Source of the DNA: Saprospiraceae bacterium
GTDB taxonomy: Bacteria > Bacteroidota > Bacteroidia > Chitinophagales > Saprospiraceae
Direction of reading: 5' to 3'
Assembly: GCA_020437105.1 (NCBI GenBank)
Contig: JAGQWR010000127.1
Coordinates: 1-61,280 of the forward strand
Length of the DNA: 61,280 bases
The notes beneath the pieces were generated by a model, which ran no database searches, was not told the origin of the DNA, and saw nothing but the letters and a program-made list of their open reading frames with translations. Numbering within the stretch: the stretch's first letter is position 1; each line of letters starts with the position of its first letter. The translations under genes and the position numbers were made by a program. Below, piece after piece: positions 41,980-50,640 of this stretch.

Positions 41980-43078
41980 CTAATTATTATCCGGACTCGG
42001 TGTTCCGGCAAACATCAACCAGGCTTTTAAGAAGGCATCCAGGTCTCCATCCAATACGGCGTCAGTCTGCGAGGTTTGGTAACCTGTTCGGTGATCCTTT
42101 ACCCGCCTGTCGTCCAGCACATAAGACCGAATCTGCGACCCCCATTCGTTTTTCATCTTTTGGGATTCCACTTGTGCCTTTTCCTGAAGCTGCTTTTCAA
42201 TCTCCAACTCGTAGAGTCTGGATTTCAACATTTGTAATGCCTTGTCCCGGTTTTGGTGTTGGGACCGCTCCTGCTGGCATTCGGCTACAATACCGGTGGG
42301 AAGGTGCCGTACCCGTACAGCAGATTCTGTTTTATTGACGTGCTGCCCACCTGCTCCACTGGCACGAAAGGTATCCCATTCAATATCTGCGGGGTTGATC
42401 TCGATATCTATTGTATCATCCACCATGGGATGCACAAACACGGAGGCAAAGGATGTCTGGCGTTTGCCCTGCGCATTAAAGGGGCTGATACGAACTAATC
42501 GATGTACACCGTTTTCGCCTTTTAATAACCCATAGGCAAAATCACCGGAGATCTCAATGGTAACCGATTTGACCCCGGCTACATCGCCATCCTGGCGATT
42601 GAGTTCAGACACTTTAAAGCCCTGACGCTCACACCACATGACATACATGCGGAGCAACATTTCAGACCAGTCATTTGCTTCGGTACCACCGGCTCCGGAG
42701 TTAATTTCCAGGATAACATCCAACTCATCTTCCGGCTGGTTCAGGGTAGATCGAAATTCAAGGTCTTCAATCTCAGCCAGCGTTTTTTCATATTGCGCAT
42801 CCACATCGGCCTCGGTCCCCTCCCCTGCTTTTTGGAATTCATCCAGGACCTCCAGGTCTTCAATCATTGTTTCAACACCCAGATAGCCGGCTACCCATTT
42901 TTTGTCTGTCCGTAGCGATTTTAGAATAGATTCTGCCCGTTTCGGGTCATTCCAAAATTCCGGATCCAGGACTTGCTGCTCTTTGTCTTCAATCTGTAAA
43001 AGCCGTCCACGGACGTCAAAGATACCTCCCCAAAAGTCCCAAACGGTCTTGCAGATCTTTAAATTGATCTTGCGTCAT
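41980..43078 (-). CDS. prfB: Peptide chain release factor 2, expressed through a +1 programmed frameshift
   Basis: The full product of 365 residues requires a +1 shift. A 20-codon leader frame starts at ATG 43078 ([10 protein letters not shown]) and ends at TGA 43018-43016. The main frame resumes at GAC 43017 and runs to 41980. The product has the PCRF domain, the RF2 stop-codon-reading SPF motif in VRISPF, and the peptidyl-hydrolysis GGQ in [14 protein letters not shown]. It releases nascent chains at UAA and UGA. A gene caller without frameshift awareness would start at an internal Met and lose the first ~70 residues. Neighbours upstream are the FKBP and nrnA genes on the same strand, but a long hairpin lies between. 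Confidence 0.95.
43015..43031 (-). promoter_or_regulatory. prfB: Programmed +1 ribosomal frameshift site of prfB
   Basis: Reading along the minus strand: GGGGAGG (43031-43025, Shine-Dalgarno-like), TAT, CTT, then the in-frame stop TGA followed by C. This is almost identical to the E. coli site, AGGGGG-TAT-CTT-TGA-C, including the three-base spacing. A slow UGA decoding (low RF2) lets the peptidyl-tRNA slip from CUU to UUU, giving autoregulation by RF2 level. Confidence 0.95.
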
Positions 43079-43094
43079 TGAATTATTTTTTAAG

Positions 43095-43128
43095 TAGTTA
43101 GACCGGTTACAGGTAACCGGTCTAACTA
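43095..43128. terminator. Perfect 16-bp hairpin between the FKBP gene and prfB
   Basis: TAGTTAGACCGGTTAC at 43095-43110 pairs perfectly with GTAACCGGTCTAACTA at 43113-43128 around a two-base loop. It follows the FKBP stop (43145) by 17 bp and precedes prfB. There is no T run on the minus strand, so it may be a transcript-end or stabiliser rather than a classical terminator. Confidence 0.45.
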
Positions 43129-43144
43129 ATCCAAACACTATTTA

Positions 43145-44038
43145 TTATTGGAAATCTACCAACTCCACGTAAAACACGAGGTCGGCATTCTCCGGAATTT
43201 GAGGTGGGTAACCACGCTCGCCATAACCGAGGTTAGACGGAATAAACAAGGTAGCCTTAGCTCCCTTACCTAATTGAGCGAAACCTTCGTCCCAACCGGC
43301 AATAACGCCTCCCCGACCTAGTGGAAACTGTAGGGGCTCTCCGCGCATAAAGGAGTTATCAAATTCTGAACCATCTGATTTAAGTACACCAATGTAATTG
43401 GCAAAAATAGTTTGGCCAGCTTCTGGTTTGGCTTCGGTACCAGCTTCATGAATCATGATTTGTAACCCGGAAGGAAGCTTTACCAATTCCCCATCCAACT
43501 GACCTGCTTTATAAGCCTCCATGGTTTCATCCAAAAAGGTCTTTTTGGTCAGATATACTTCCCGGCTCGCTTCTTCCAGAGCTTTTTGCTCTGCTTCATA
43601 AACAGCTGCATCTTGAACATCCTCTACTTTAATAGTGTAGATAATGAACGGTTTTCCTTCAAAACCACTAGGCGGTGTTGCCATTGAATCTACTGGGTAA
43701 TAAACAGTTACGCTATCTCCCTTAGAGCAAAGTTTCAACGCTTCAATTACACCAGATGTATTCAATTTGGCATTGGTCGTTGGCGGAATAGTCGTCTGTG
43801 GAGTACTCCCAACTTCCCGGCTGTCGAAAACGACTGATTCGCCATTTGAAACGGCGTACTGGAAACTCACAAAGTCACCAACTTTAGCGACAGGGCCTTC
43901 CACATCGGACAGGAAGTCCACTTTGAATCCACTTTCAGTTCGTACCTCTTCCGGGGTATTGCTACAAGCTCCGATTGTCAGAGCTATAGCGAAAATCATA
44001 ATAATCTTATTCACAGTAAACAAATTTTGTAGCCGCAA
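43145..44038 (-). CDS. Lipoprotein with tandem FKBP-type peptidyl-prolyl isomerase domains (GldI-like context)
   Basis: The 297-residue protein has a lipoprotein signal (lipobox IGAC) and two FKBP-like units. The second (about 195-297) is canonical: GQTIFANYIGVLKSDGSEFDNS, FPLGRGGVIAGWDEGF, FIPSNLGYGERG and LVFYVELV. The first (about 50-150) has the frame VGDFVSFQYAVSNGESVVFDS but lacks the usual aromatic pocket and YG-type motif, so it may be only structural. It should speed proline isomerisation in the periplasm. In many Bacteroidota the order nrnA-FKBP-ndk is conserved and includes the gliding lipoprotein GldI; this gene may be that orthologue. The nrnA gene is 22 bp upstream. An internal start at 43999 is possible. 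Confidence 0.85.
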   Translation of the reverse strand: MRLQNLFTVNKIIMIFAIALTIGACSNTPEEVRTESGFKVDFLSDVEGPVAKVGDFVSFQYAVSNGESVVFDSREVGSTPQTTIPPTTNAKLNTSGVIEALKLCSKGDSVTVYYPVDSMATPPSGFEGKPFIIYTIKVEDVQDAAVYEAEQKALEEASREVYLTKKTFLDETMEAYKAGQLDGELVKLPSGLQIMIHEAGTEAKPEAGQTIFANYIGVLKSDGSEFDNSFMRGEPLQFPLGRGGVIAGWDEGFAQLGKGAKATLFIPSNLGYGERGYPPQIPENADLVFYVELVDFQ

Positions 44039-44060
44039 GTTAGTCCTTGCGATTGGTTGA

Positions 44061-45092
44061 TCAATTATCTGACTTGATTTTATTTTTTTCTCCTGTCAAC
44101 AACTCCTGGTATTCCGGAAGTATTGATTTAAACTTGCGAATAGTAGATGCAAGACTTGTAAAAGAAGCACCTCCTGATGCATTCAAATGCCCTCCCCCTT
44201 TAAAATACTTACTCGCAATTTCCTGTACGCTGAAATCTCCTTTTGATCGCAGCGAGATCTTTGTAATCTTTGGTTGTTCGTGTATAAATGCAGCAACCGT
44301 AACCCCTTTTAGCTTCAACAAGAAGTTTACAATACCTTCTGTATCGCCACGCTTAATATCAAACTGCTCATAATCTTCCTTGGTCAGGCTGATAATACCC
44401 GTACGAAACTCTGGTAAAATTTCCATCCGATTCGCGAGACAATGCCCCAGCAAACGCAAATTCTTTTCTTCCAGGCAGTTAAATACCAATCCCTGGATTT
44501 TGACATCATCCACCCCCAGCTCCAACAAGTTGGCAACAATCCGAAACAACTTAGGAGAGGTGCTGTATTTGAAGGATCCGGTATCGGTTAAGATACCCGT
44601 AAACAGACAATCTCCAACCAACGGGGTAATCGACCGTTCCATGCCCATCATCTCAATGAAATCATATATCAATTCACATGTTGAACTGGCATTGGTTTCA
44701 GAAAGTTCATATTCGGCAAAATCTTCCGGATATAAATGGTGATCTATCATGACTTTTTTAGCCCTGGAATCACCAATAAGCTCGCCCATTTTATCAATGC
44801 GATCCAGGGCATTATAATCCAGCGCAAAGATGACTTGCGCCCGCTCAATGAGCTCCTGTGTCCGCTCCGGATCTGTGTCATAAACCACCATTTGATCAAT
44901 ACCTGGCATCCAGGACAAAAACGTTGGGTACTCACTGGGTACACACATATGCACGGCATGGCCCTCGCCCGTCAGAAAATGATACAACCCGAGGGAAGAG
45001 CCCACAGCGTCGCCATCAGGATTTCGGTGTGTTGTCAACACAATATCCCGCGGTATCGCAAGAAATTTCTTTAGCTCTAATACATTCTCCAT
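44061..45092 (-). CDS. nrnA: DHH-family phosphoesterase (NrnA-like nanoRNase/pAp phosphatase)
   Basis: The 343-residue protein has the DHH-domain layout: THRNPDGDAVGS (21-32), a central ALDYN metal site, IDHH (116-119), and the DHHA1 C-terminal RNA-binding part with GGHLNASGG. NrnA-like enzymes degrade 2-5 nt RNAs and dephosphorylate pAp in the cytoplasm. It heads a probable operon with the FKBP lipoprotein gene 22 bp downstream. The upstream gap (45093-45350) is shared with the divergent ndk gene. Confidence 0.9.
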   Translation of the reverse strand: MENVLELKKFLAIPRDIVLTTHRNPDGDAVGSSLGLYHFLTGEGHAVHMCVPSEYPTFLSWMPGIDQMVVYDTDPERTQELIERAQVIFALDYNALDRIDKMGELIGDSRAKKVMIDHHLYPEDFAEYELSETNASSTCELIYDFIEMMGMERSITPLVGDCLFTGILTDTGSFKYSTSPKLFRIVANLLELGVDDVKIQGLVFNCLEEKNLRLLGHCLANRMEILPEFRTGIISLTKEDYEQFDIKRGDTEGIVNFLLKLKGVTVAAFIHEQPKITKISLRSKGDFSVQEIASKYFKGGGHLNASGGASFTSLASTIRKFKSILPEYQELLTGEKNKIKSDN

Positions 45093-45291
45093 TATAAAAT
45101 AAAAGGCCCGGGATTACAGAAAGCTGCGTAAAATGGTTCCAAAGCTTTTGAAATACCAAAATAGCGCTACTTCCAGTCCGGAGGTGGTCAATAAGTTGTG
45201 CGAATTTCCCAAAATTTGGCAATTATTCCAAAATAGATTGTCATCATCCTGCAAAGTCCTTAGCTTTGCACCTCTTTTTGAGGCCGGATGC

Positions 45292-45299
45292 TATTTTTG
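45292..45299 (+). promoter_or_regulatory. Candidate ndk promoter
   Basis: TATTTTTG matches TAnnTTTG 52 bp before ndk. A TTTG at 45265-45268 is 23 bp upstream, slightly long for a -33 element. Confidence 0.45.
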
Positions 45300-45350
45300 C
45301 CCCGGAATTCGAAAAAAAATACCAACTCATAATCAAAAATATCCTTCAAA

Positions 45351-45770
45351 ATGGCAGGTAACAGAACCTTTACCATGATTAAGCCGGATGCTGTAAAAAA
45401 CGGACATATTGGCGCTATCCTGGAAAAAATTAACAGCGGCGGATTCCGTATCGTTGCGATGAAATACACCAAACTTTCAAGTGAAAAAGCAGGTGAATTT
45501 TACGCCGTCCACAAAGCACGCCCATTCTATGGCGAACTGGTTGAGTTTATGTCTTCCGGTCCGATTGTAGCTGCAATTCTGGAGAAAGACAACGCCGTTG
45601 AAGATTTCCGGACCCTGATTGGTGCAACAAATCCTGCTGAGGCAGCTCCTGGTACGATCCGTGCATTGTTTGCTACCAGCATTGGCGAAAATGCGGTACA
45701 TGGCTCTGATTCAGATGAGAATGCATCCATCGAAGGAAGCTTCCATTTTGCCGGAACAGAAATTTTCTAA
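45351..45770 (+). CDS. ndk: Nucleoside-diphosphate kinase
   Basis: The 139-residue enzyme equalises nucleoside triphosphate pools. It has the N-terminal [10 protein letters not shown], the K-P-D-A nucleotide site, the [11 protein letters not shown] segment and NAVHGSDS with the phosphorylated His. Length and motifs are standard. It is transcribed alone, divergent from nrnA, with a strong terminator that abuts the end of mutS2. Confidence 0.97.
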   Translation: MAGNRTFTMIKPDAVKNGHIGAILEKINSGGFRIVAMKYTKLSSEKAGEFYAVHKARPFYGELVEFMSSGPIVAAILEKDNAVEDFRTLIGATNPAEAAPGTIRALFATSIGENAVHGSDSDENASIEGSFHFAGTEIF

Positions 45771-45783
45771 CCGCTGTCCTTTA

Positions 45784-45825
45784 TAGCTGGTGGAAGGCTT
45801 TAATGCCTTCAACCAGCTATTTTTC
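45784..45825 (+). terminator. Terminator after ndk
   Basis: TAGCTGGTGGAAGGC (45784-45798) pairs with GCCTTCAACCAGCTA (45805-45819) with one mismatch and is followed by six T. It ends one base before the mutS2 stop region. Confidence 0.8.
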
Positions 45826-48216
45826 CTATTTCAATTCGATCACCGTAACGCCGTCGCCTCCAAATTCTTCTTCCGGATGGCGCACCGAATTAACCGACCG
45901 GTATTCCTTCAATTTGCGCTTTACGGCTTCCCGCAAAACTCCGTTCCCTTTTCCATGTACAATTTGCAAATGATTTGAACTGGTCATTAAGGCCTGGTCA
46001 ACAAAGTCTTGCACCACTTCCAGTGCTTCTTCCATACGCATTCCGCGAATGTCAATCTTGCTTTCAAAAGTAGCGTTATTATTGGTCGTATCCGTTTGAA
46101 TACTTTTGGCAGCATTGATTTCAAGCGGCTCCCGGGTAAGTTCCAGATCCCGCAGATTTACTGTCATCCGCAGATGCCCCATTAATACAACAGCCTTCTT
46201 GCGATTGATTGACTCGACTTTTCCTGTTGCGCCCCCGCTGATCATCTTCACAAAATCACCTTCCTTAAGCGGGCGCTGTTCGAGGACTTTTTCGCGCTCT
46301 TTGTGAAAGACGTCCTCCCGAAGATCGCGGATTGACTGGTCCAGAACCTGGCGGCTTTGGCGTATTTTTTGCGCTTCCTTTTTGGCTTTCTCCAGATTCT
46401 TCTCTTCCTTCAACTGGCGCACCAGTTGTTCAAAGACTTTATTCTCCTGTGCCACCTGCTGCAGGGATTGCTCCTTTTGCTCCAGTTTGATTTTTTTGCG
46501 CTTAAACTCGAGATCACGATGCAGGTTTTCATAGTTTTTAACCAACTTGTCCAGGTTTTTTTCCTGCTCTCTGATCTGCTCCAGTTTCTCTTTTACTTCC
46601 TGTGCCTCTTGTTGCAAATCAACAAGTAATTCATCAACGGCTTTTTCACTTTTCCCGGTGCGCTTTTTAGCATACTGGATAACAGCGTCCGGAAGGCCCG
46701 TTTTTTCCGCAATTTCAAAGGCATAGGAGGACCCGGGACGCCCGACTTTTAACTGATAAGTTGGTGCCAGCTTTTCCTTGTCAAACAACATGGATGCATT
46801 TACGATCCCGGGGGTTTTAAAGGCAAAAATTTTAAGGTTAGAATAGTGCGTGGTAATAACGCCAAAACTTTTGCGTTCATTGAAGTCTTTTAAAATCGCT
46901 TCCGCAATAGCTCCTCCAATTTTCGGATCAGTGCCAGAACCAAATTCGTCTATTAACAAGAGGGTTTTTTCATCTGCTCCTTCCAGAAAAACACGCATAT
47001 TGGTTAATCGCGAGCTATACGTACTTAGATCGTCTTCCAGAGATTGTTGATCCCCGATATCTGCAAAAATTTTATTAAAAACACCAAACTCGGATATTTC
47101 ATCCACTGGCACCAGAATGCCAGCCTGTACCATAAGCTGCAACAAACCAGTTGCCTTCATAGTTACAGATTTTCCGCCGGCATTGGGGCCGCTCAGCACC
47201 AATATCCTGTTTTTCCCGAAAAGGGTCAGATCAAATGGTACCGTTTCCCGGTTAAGTTCTTTATTTTTCAAAATGAGCAAGGGATGTCGTCCCATTTGAA
47301 TCCCTAAACTCGGCCCATTAGCCAGTCTGGGCTTACTTGCCTTCATACGCATAGCCAGGCTGGCTTTCGCCTGAATGACATCGAGTTGTACGAGTAGTGC
47401 CTCGTAAACCTCCAGCTCTTCCCGGTGTGGACGCAGAGCCGTACACAGGTCTTTGATAATCCGATAAATCTCCCGTTTTTCCTCTGTAAACAGATCGAAA
47501 ATATCATTATTGATATCAATCACCCCATCGGGTTCAATAAATGCTGTTCTGCCGGTAGTCGATTCATCGTGGATAATACCCCGTATTTTGCGCTTGTGCT
47601 CTGCCGGAACACTCAATACCCGACGACCATTTCGAAAGCTTTCTACATTATCGGTTAGCCAGTCCCTTTTTCGGTATTCATTAATCAGGGTACGAAAGAC
47701 CCGCTCCAGCTCTTTTTGCTTACTGCCAATCGTACGCCGGATCTTTGCCAATTCGGCTGAAGCATCAGCACGGATATTGCCCTGCTCATCCAGAACCCGG
47801 TTGATTGCCGCTGTAATACCAGGCACATGCGGGACAGGCCGGATCAGGTCATATAAACAAGGTGATGCCTGTTGCCTGGTACCCGCAAAAAAATGGACCA
47901 GATTATCCACCAGTCTGCTCACACTGGCAATGCGCAGTAATTCCTCTTGTGGCAATACATAATCTACCACTTCCAGAAATTTTAGGGCATCCTCCAGTGA
48001 CTCGTATTCCCCGAAAGGGATCCGGTCATTTTTTTCAATGGATCGTTTATATTCCGCTACTTCTTCCAGTTTGCGCTCAATGACAACGACATCGGTTTCG
48101 ATTGGCATCTGAGAGATTGCAATACGGCCAGGTTCACCATACGCTGCCTTTTGCAGCAGCTCTACAATTTTATCAAATTCGAGTGTTTCCCGAATATCCT
48201 TCGGCTCAAGTATCAT
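45826..48216 (-). CDS. mutS2: Endonuclease MutS2
   Basis: The 796-residue protein is a MutS homologue lacking the mismatch-recognition domain. The MutS core domain has Walker A SGPNAGGKS (about 335-343), Walker B LLIDEFGSGTDP, then a long coiled coil (about 515-620). The C-terminal Smr nuclease domain carries DIRGMRMEEAL and IVHGKGNGVLR. MutS2 suppresses recombination or rescues collided ribosomes, depending on the species studied. It starts at MILEPKDIRETL, matching the family. The upstream small TPR gene is 104 bp away on the same strand. Confidence 0.96.
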   Translation of the reverse strand: MILEPKDIRETLEFDKIVELLQKAAYGEPGRIAISQMPIETDVVVIERKLEEVAEYKRSIEKNDRIPFGEYESLEDALKFLEVVDYVLPQEELLRIASVSRLVDNLVHFFAGTRQQASPCLYDLIRPVPHVPGITAAINRVLDEQGNIRADASAELAKIRRTIGSKQKELERVFRTLINEYRKRDWLTDNVESFRNGRRVLSVPAEHKRKIRGIIHDESTTGRTAFIEPDGVIDINNDIFDLFTEEKREIYRIIKDLCTALRPHREELEVYEALLVQLDVIQAKASLAMRMKASKPRLANGPSLGIQMGRHPLLILKNKELNRETVPFDLTLFGKNRILVLSGPNAGGKSVTMKATGLLQLMVQAGILVPVDEISEFGVFNKIFADIGDQQSLEDDLSTYSSRLTNMRVFLEGADEKTLLLIDEFGSGTDPKIGGAIAEAILKDFNERKSFGVITTHYSNLKIFAFKTPGIVNASMLFDKEKLAPTYQLKVGRPGSSYAFEIAEKTGLPDAVIQYAKKRTGKSEKAVDELLVDLQQEAQEVKEKLEQIREQEKNLDKLVKNYENLHRDLEFKRKKIKLEQKEQSLQQVAQENKVFEQLVRQLKEEKNLEKAKKEAQKIRQSRQVLDQSIRDLREDVFHKEREKVLEQRPLKEGDFVKMISGGATGKVESINRKKAVVLMGHLRMTVNLRDLELTREPLEINAAKSIQTDTTNNNATFESKIDIRGMRMEEALEVVQDFVDQALMTSSNHLQIVHGKGNGVLREAVKRKLKEYRSVNSVRHPEEEFGGDGVTVIELK

Positions 48217-48320
48217 GACTTCAATTCATTCTTTAGGCGCAGGTCCCGCAAAGCGGAATAGCGGTAGTGTATAACAATCCATCCGACAGGGAGTTCCCGG
48301 ATTTGATGTATTTATATTTT

Positions 48321-48806
48321 TTATTCTTCCTTTAAATCCATTAATTCAAGTGCCATCCGGGCTATGTCATTTTCGGGGTATTCCTGAAATACCTGCCGGT
48401 AAAGGGCTGCCATCTCAGATACCCTGCCTACCTGCCCCAGGCAGTAAGCCTTATTGACCATTCCCATTTCCCGAAAGGAAAAGCGAGCGGCGCTCAACAA
48501 CGTGAGGGCCCTGTATTTATCTACCTTCGGATAATTTTCAAAGAATTCAATACTTTGGTCGAAATACTCTAAGGCCGCATGATAATTCTGACTTCGGATG
48601 GCCTTCATTCCTTTTCGGTGGTCTTCTTCCAACCAACCACGAAGACCAAAGGCGATGAATAAATAAAACGGTGGCCCCACTAAAAAAGGGAAAGGATTGC
48701 TCAGTCCCATCCAAGAAAGCAGTTTAATCAAAAAGGCAAGTATGATGACTTGTACAGCAACAGCTGGCCAGGAGATCGTCCGTATTTTGAGGTTATTTTC
48801 AGCCAT
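48321..48806 (-). CDS. Small membrane protein with tetratricopeptide-like tail
   Basis: The 161-residue protein has two adjoining hydrophobic segments ([15 protein letters not shown] and [17 protein letters not shown]) and then helical TPR-like repeats ([52 protein letters not shown]). The TPR part probably faces the cytoplasm and binds a partner. I do not recognise a specific family. The start at 48806 is favoured since a longer frame to 48986 would extend into the divergent aroC gene and reads unlike protein. Confidence 0.7.
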   Translation of the reverse strand: MAENNLKIRTISWPAVAVQVIILAFLIKLLSWMGLSNPFPFLVGPPFYLFIAFGLRGWLEEDHRKGMKAIRSQNYHAALEYFDQSIEFFENYPKVDKYRALTLLSAARFSFREMGMVNKAYCLGQVGRVSEMAALYRQVFQEYPENDIARMALELMDLKEE

Positions 48807-48837
48807 TTGGCAGTTCGTTAATAGAATAAGATGCCCA

Positions 48838-48845
48838 CAAATATA
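48838..48845 (-). promoter_or_regulatory. Candidate -7 element of the TPR membrane gene
   Basis: On the minus strand TATATTTG matches TAnnTTTG and is 32 bp before the chosen ATG at 48806, supporting that start over the longer frame. No -33 was found. Confidence 0.45.
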
Positions 48846-48879
48846 CCCTTTTGTACCTTCGGGATATAAGAGAAGATTT

Positions 48880-49962
48880 ATGGCAGGTAATTCTTTCGGA
48901 CAATTATTCCGAATTTCAACATTTGGCGAATCACATGGCCCGGCCATTGGAGTAGTCCTGGATGGTTGTCCGCCGGGACTCGACATCAGTCTGCAGGATA
49001 TTCAACTGGAGTTGGATAGACGAAAACCCGGCCAGTCAGCCATTGTAACCCAGCGCAAAGAAACCGATCAGGTGGAAATCCTGTCGGGGGTATTTGAAGG
49101 CCAAAGTACGGGCACCCCAATCTGTCTGCTGATCCGAAATCAGGATGCAAAATCGACCGACTATTCGCATATAGCGGAAAAATACCGGCCCTCACATGCA
49201 GATTTCACCTATCAGGCAAAATATGGTCTCCGCGATTATCGGGGTGGAGGCCGGTCTTCTGCCCGCGAAACAGCTGCACGTGTGGCGGCCGGAGCGATCG
49301 CTAAATTGCTTTTGCATAAACAGGGCATCTCCATCCATGCATTTGTGAGTCAGGTCGGACCGATCCGACTGGAAAAAACCTATCAGGAACTGGATTTTGC
49401 GCTGACAGAATCAAACCCGGTACGCTGTCCGGATCCGGAAACAGCCACCCGAATGGAGGCTTTAATTCGGGAAGTCAGGAAAGCGGGAGATACCATCGGG
49501 GGCCTGGTTCAATGTGTTGTTCAGGGCTGCCCGCCAGGGCTGGGCGAACCGGCATTTGATAAATTACACGCAGCGTTGGGCAAAGCCATGTTAAGTATCA
49601 ATGCATGCAAAGGCTTTGACTATGGCTCCGGATTTGCCTCTGTTGAAATGCGAGGAAGTCAGCACAATGATGCCTTTTTTCAGGAAGGCGCTCAGGTTCA
49701 AACCCGCACAAATTATTCGGGCGGCATCCAGGGCGGAATTTCAAATGGAATGGACATTTACTTCCGGGCAGCTTTTAAGCCGGTCGCTACCATTGTTGCC
49801 GACCAGGAATCCATCGATCAGGCTGGGAATGCCGTTACCGTTGCCGGAAAAGGCAGGCATGATCCCTGTGTGGTACCACGGGCTGTGCCGATTGTAGAAT
49901 CTATGACCGCGCTGGTCCTGGCAGATTTCTGGTTATTACAGCAGGCCGTTTCTTTAAAGTAA
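48880..49962 (+). CDS. aroC: Chorismate synthase
   Basis: The 360-residue enzyme makes chorismate from 5-enolpyruvylshikimate 3-phosphate using reduced FMN, the last shikimate-pathway step. Signatures are present: GESHGPAIG near residue 16-24, RPSHADFTY and [14 protein letters not shown], with the late [18 protein letters not shown]. The start [13 protein letters not shown] at 48880 is the usual one; the longer frame would overlap the divergent TPR gene. No other aro gene is adjacent. The 3' end overlaps the DUF2461 gene by 9 bp. Confidence 0.97.
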   Translation: MAGNSFGQLFRISTFGESHGPAIGVVLDGCPPGLDISLQDIQLELDRRKPGQSAIVTQRKETDQVEILSGVFEGQSTGTPICLLIRNQDAKSTDYSHIAEKYRPSHADFTYQAKYGLRDYRGGGRSSARETAARVAAGAIAKLLLHKQGISIHAFVSQVGPIRLEKTYQELDFALTESNPVRCPDPETATRMEALIREVRKAGDTIGGLVQCVVQGCPPGLGEPAFDKLHAALGKAMLSINACKGFDYGSGFASVEMRGSQHNDAFFQEGAQVQTRTNYSGGIQGGISNGMDIYFRAAFKPVATIVADQESIDQAGNAVTVAGKGRHDPCVVPRAVPIVESMTALVLADFWLLQQAVSLK

Positions 49963-50613
49963 AGCAGAAATCAAATAATCATTTAACTTTTTACCACATT
50001 GAAAAGTCTCTGCGCAAAAGGCGACACCACCTTTACCTAATGCATTTTCAGGAGAAAATTCATTCATATAATAAAACTGCTTTTTGGCAATGAGGGGTTG
50101 TACCGCGTGCGCTTCTTTAAACTCTGGTGGAATACGTTTGTGCTCTTCCCCTTTTACGAGGCCAAATTTTGAAACAAATGCCGGGTCAGAAACAAGTTTC
50201 TTAAACGATTCGGGGTCAGCGGCAATCGCTCGCCGGAGTTTAAGCAAACTGTCCTTTTCCAGAAAATAAGCACCGCCACCAAGCATCAGACTTCCGCCTT
50301 CCAAATGGAAATAATAGCCGGGATGTTCTTTTCCGCGCCGGCCGTGTTTAGAGATCAGACCACCAACATGTGTTTTATAAGGCGTTTTGTCATTAGAAAA
50401 CCGTGTATCCCGGTATATCCGAAATAACACATCTTTTGGTTCAACCTGAATCTCCGGGTCAAATGCCTGAATGGCCTGAATCAATTCAAGCGTAAAAGCC
50501 TCTATCGGTTTCTTTACCTCCGATTCATAGCGTTTTTTATTTGCCTGAAACCAATCCCGGTTGTTGTTGTTTGACAAGTCCAGTAAAAAGTCAAGTGTAG
50601 CTTGTGTTAGCAT
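49954..50613 (-). CDS. DUF2461-family protein
   Basis: The 219-residue protein matches DUF2461 (TIGR02453): an N-terminal [25 protein letters not shown], then [25 protein letters not shown] and [25 protein letters not shown]. These conserved Arg/Lys-rich parts suggest a phosphate or nucleic-acid ligand, but the function is unknown. It is 27 bp downstream of the TamB-like gene and may be in its transcript; its end overlaps convergent aroC. Confidence 0.88.
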   Translation of the reverse strand: MLTQATLDFLLDLSNNNNRDWFQANKKRYESEVKKPIEAFTLELIQAIQAFDPEIQVEPKDVLFRIYRDTRFSNDKTPYKTHVGGLISKHGRRGKEHPGYYFHLEGGSLMLGGGAYFLEKDSLLKLRRAIAADPESFKKLVSDPAFVSKFGLVKGEEHKRIPPEFKEAHAVQPLIAKKQFYYMNEFSPENALGKGGVAFCAETFQCGKKLNDYLISALL

Positions 50614-50640
50614 AGTTGATCATTCTTTTCTATGGTTGTA

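Noticed and set aside
41980..42867. A truncated release factor starting at an internal Met
   Set aside because: The upstream leader and frameshift site give the full 365-residue RF2.
45251..45269. GCAAAG/CTTTGC hairpin upstream of ndk as a terminator
   Set aside because: The stem is only 6-7 bp, no plus-strand gene lies upstream, and it more likely overlaps the -33 region of ndk.
48807..48986. A longer start for the TPR membrane gene, overlapping aroC
   Set aside because: The extra residues are antisense to the conserved aroC N-terminus, and a -7 element at 48838-48845 supports the start at 48806.
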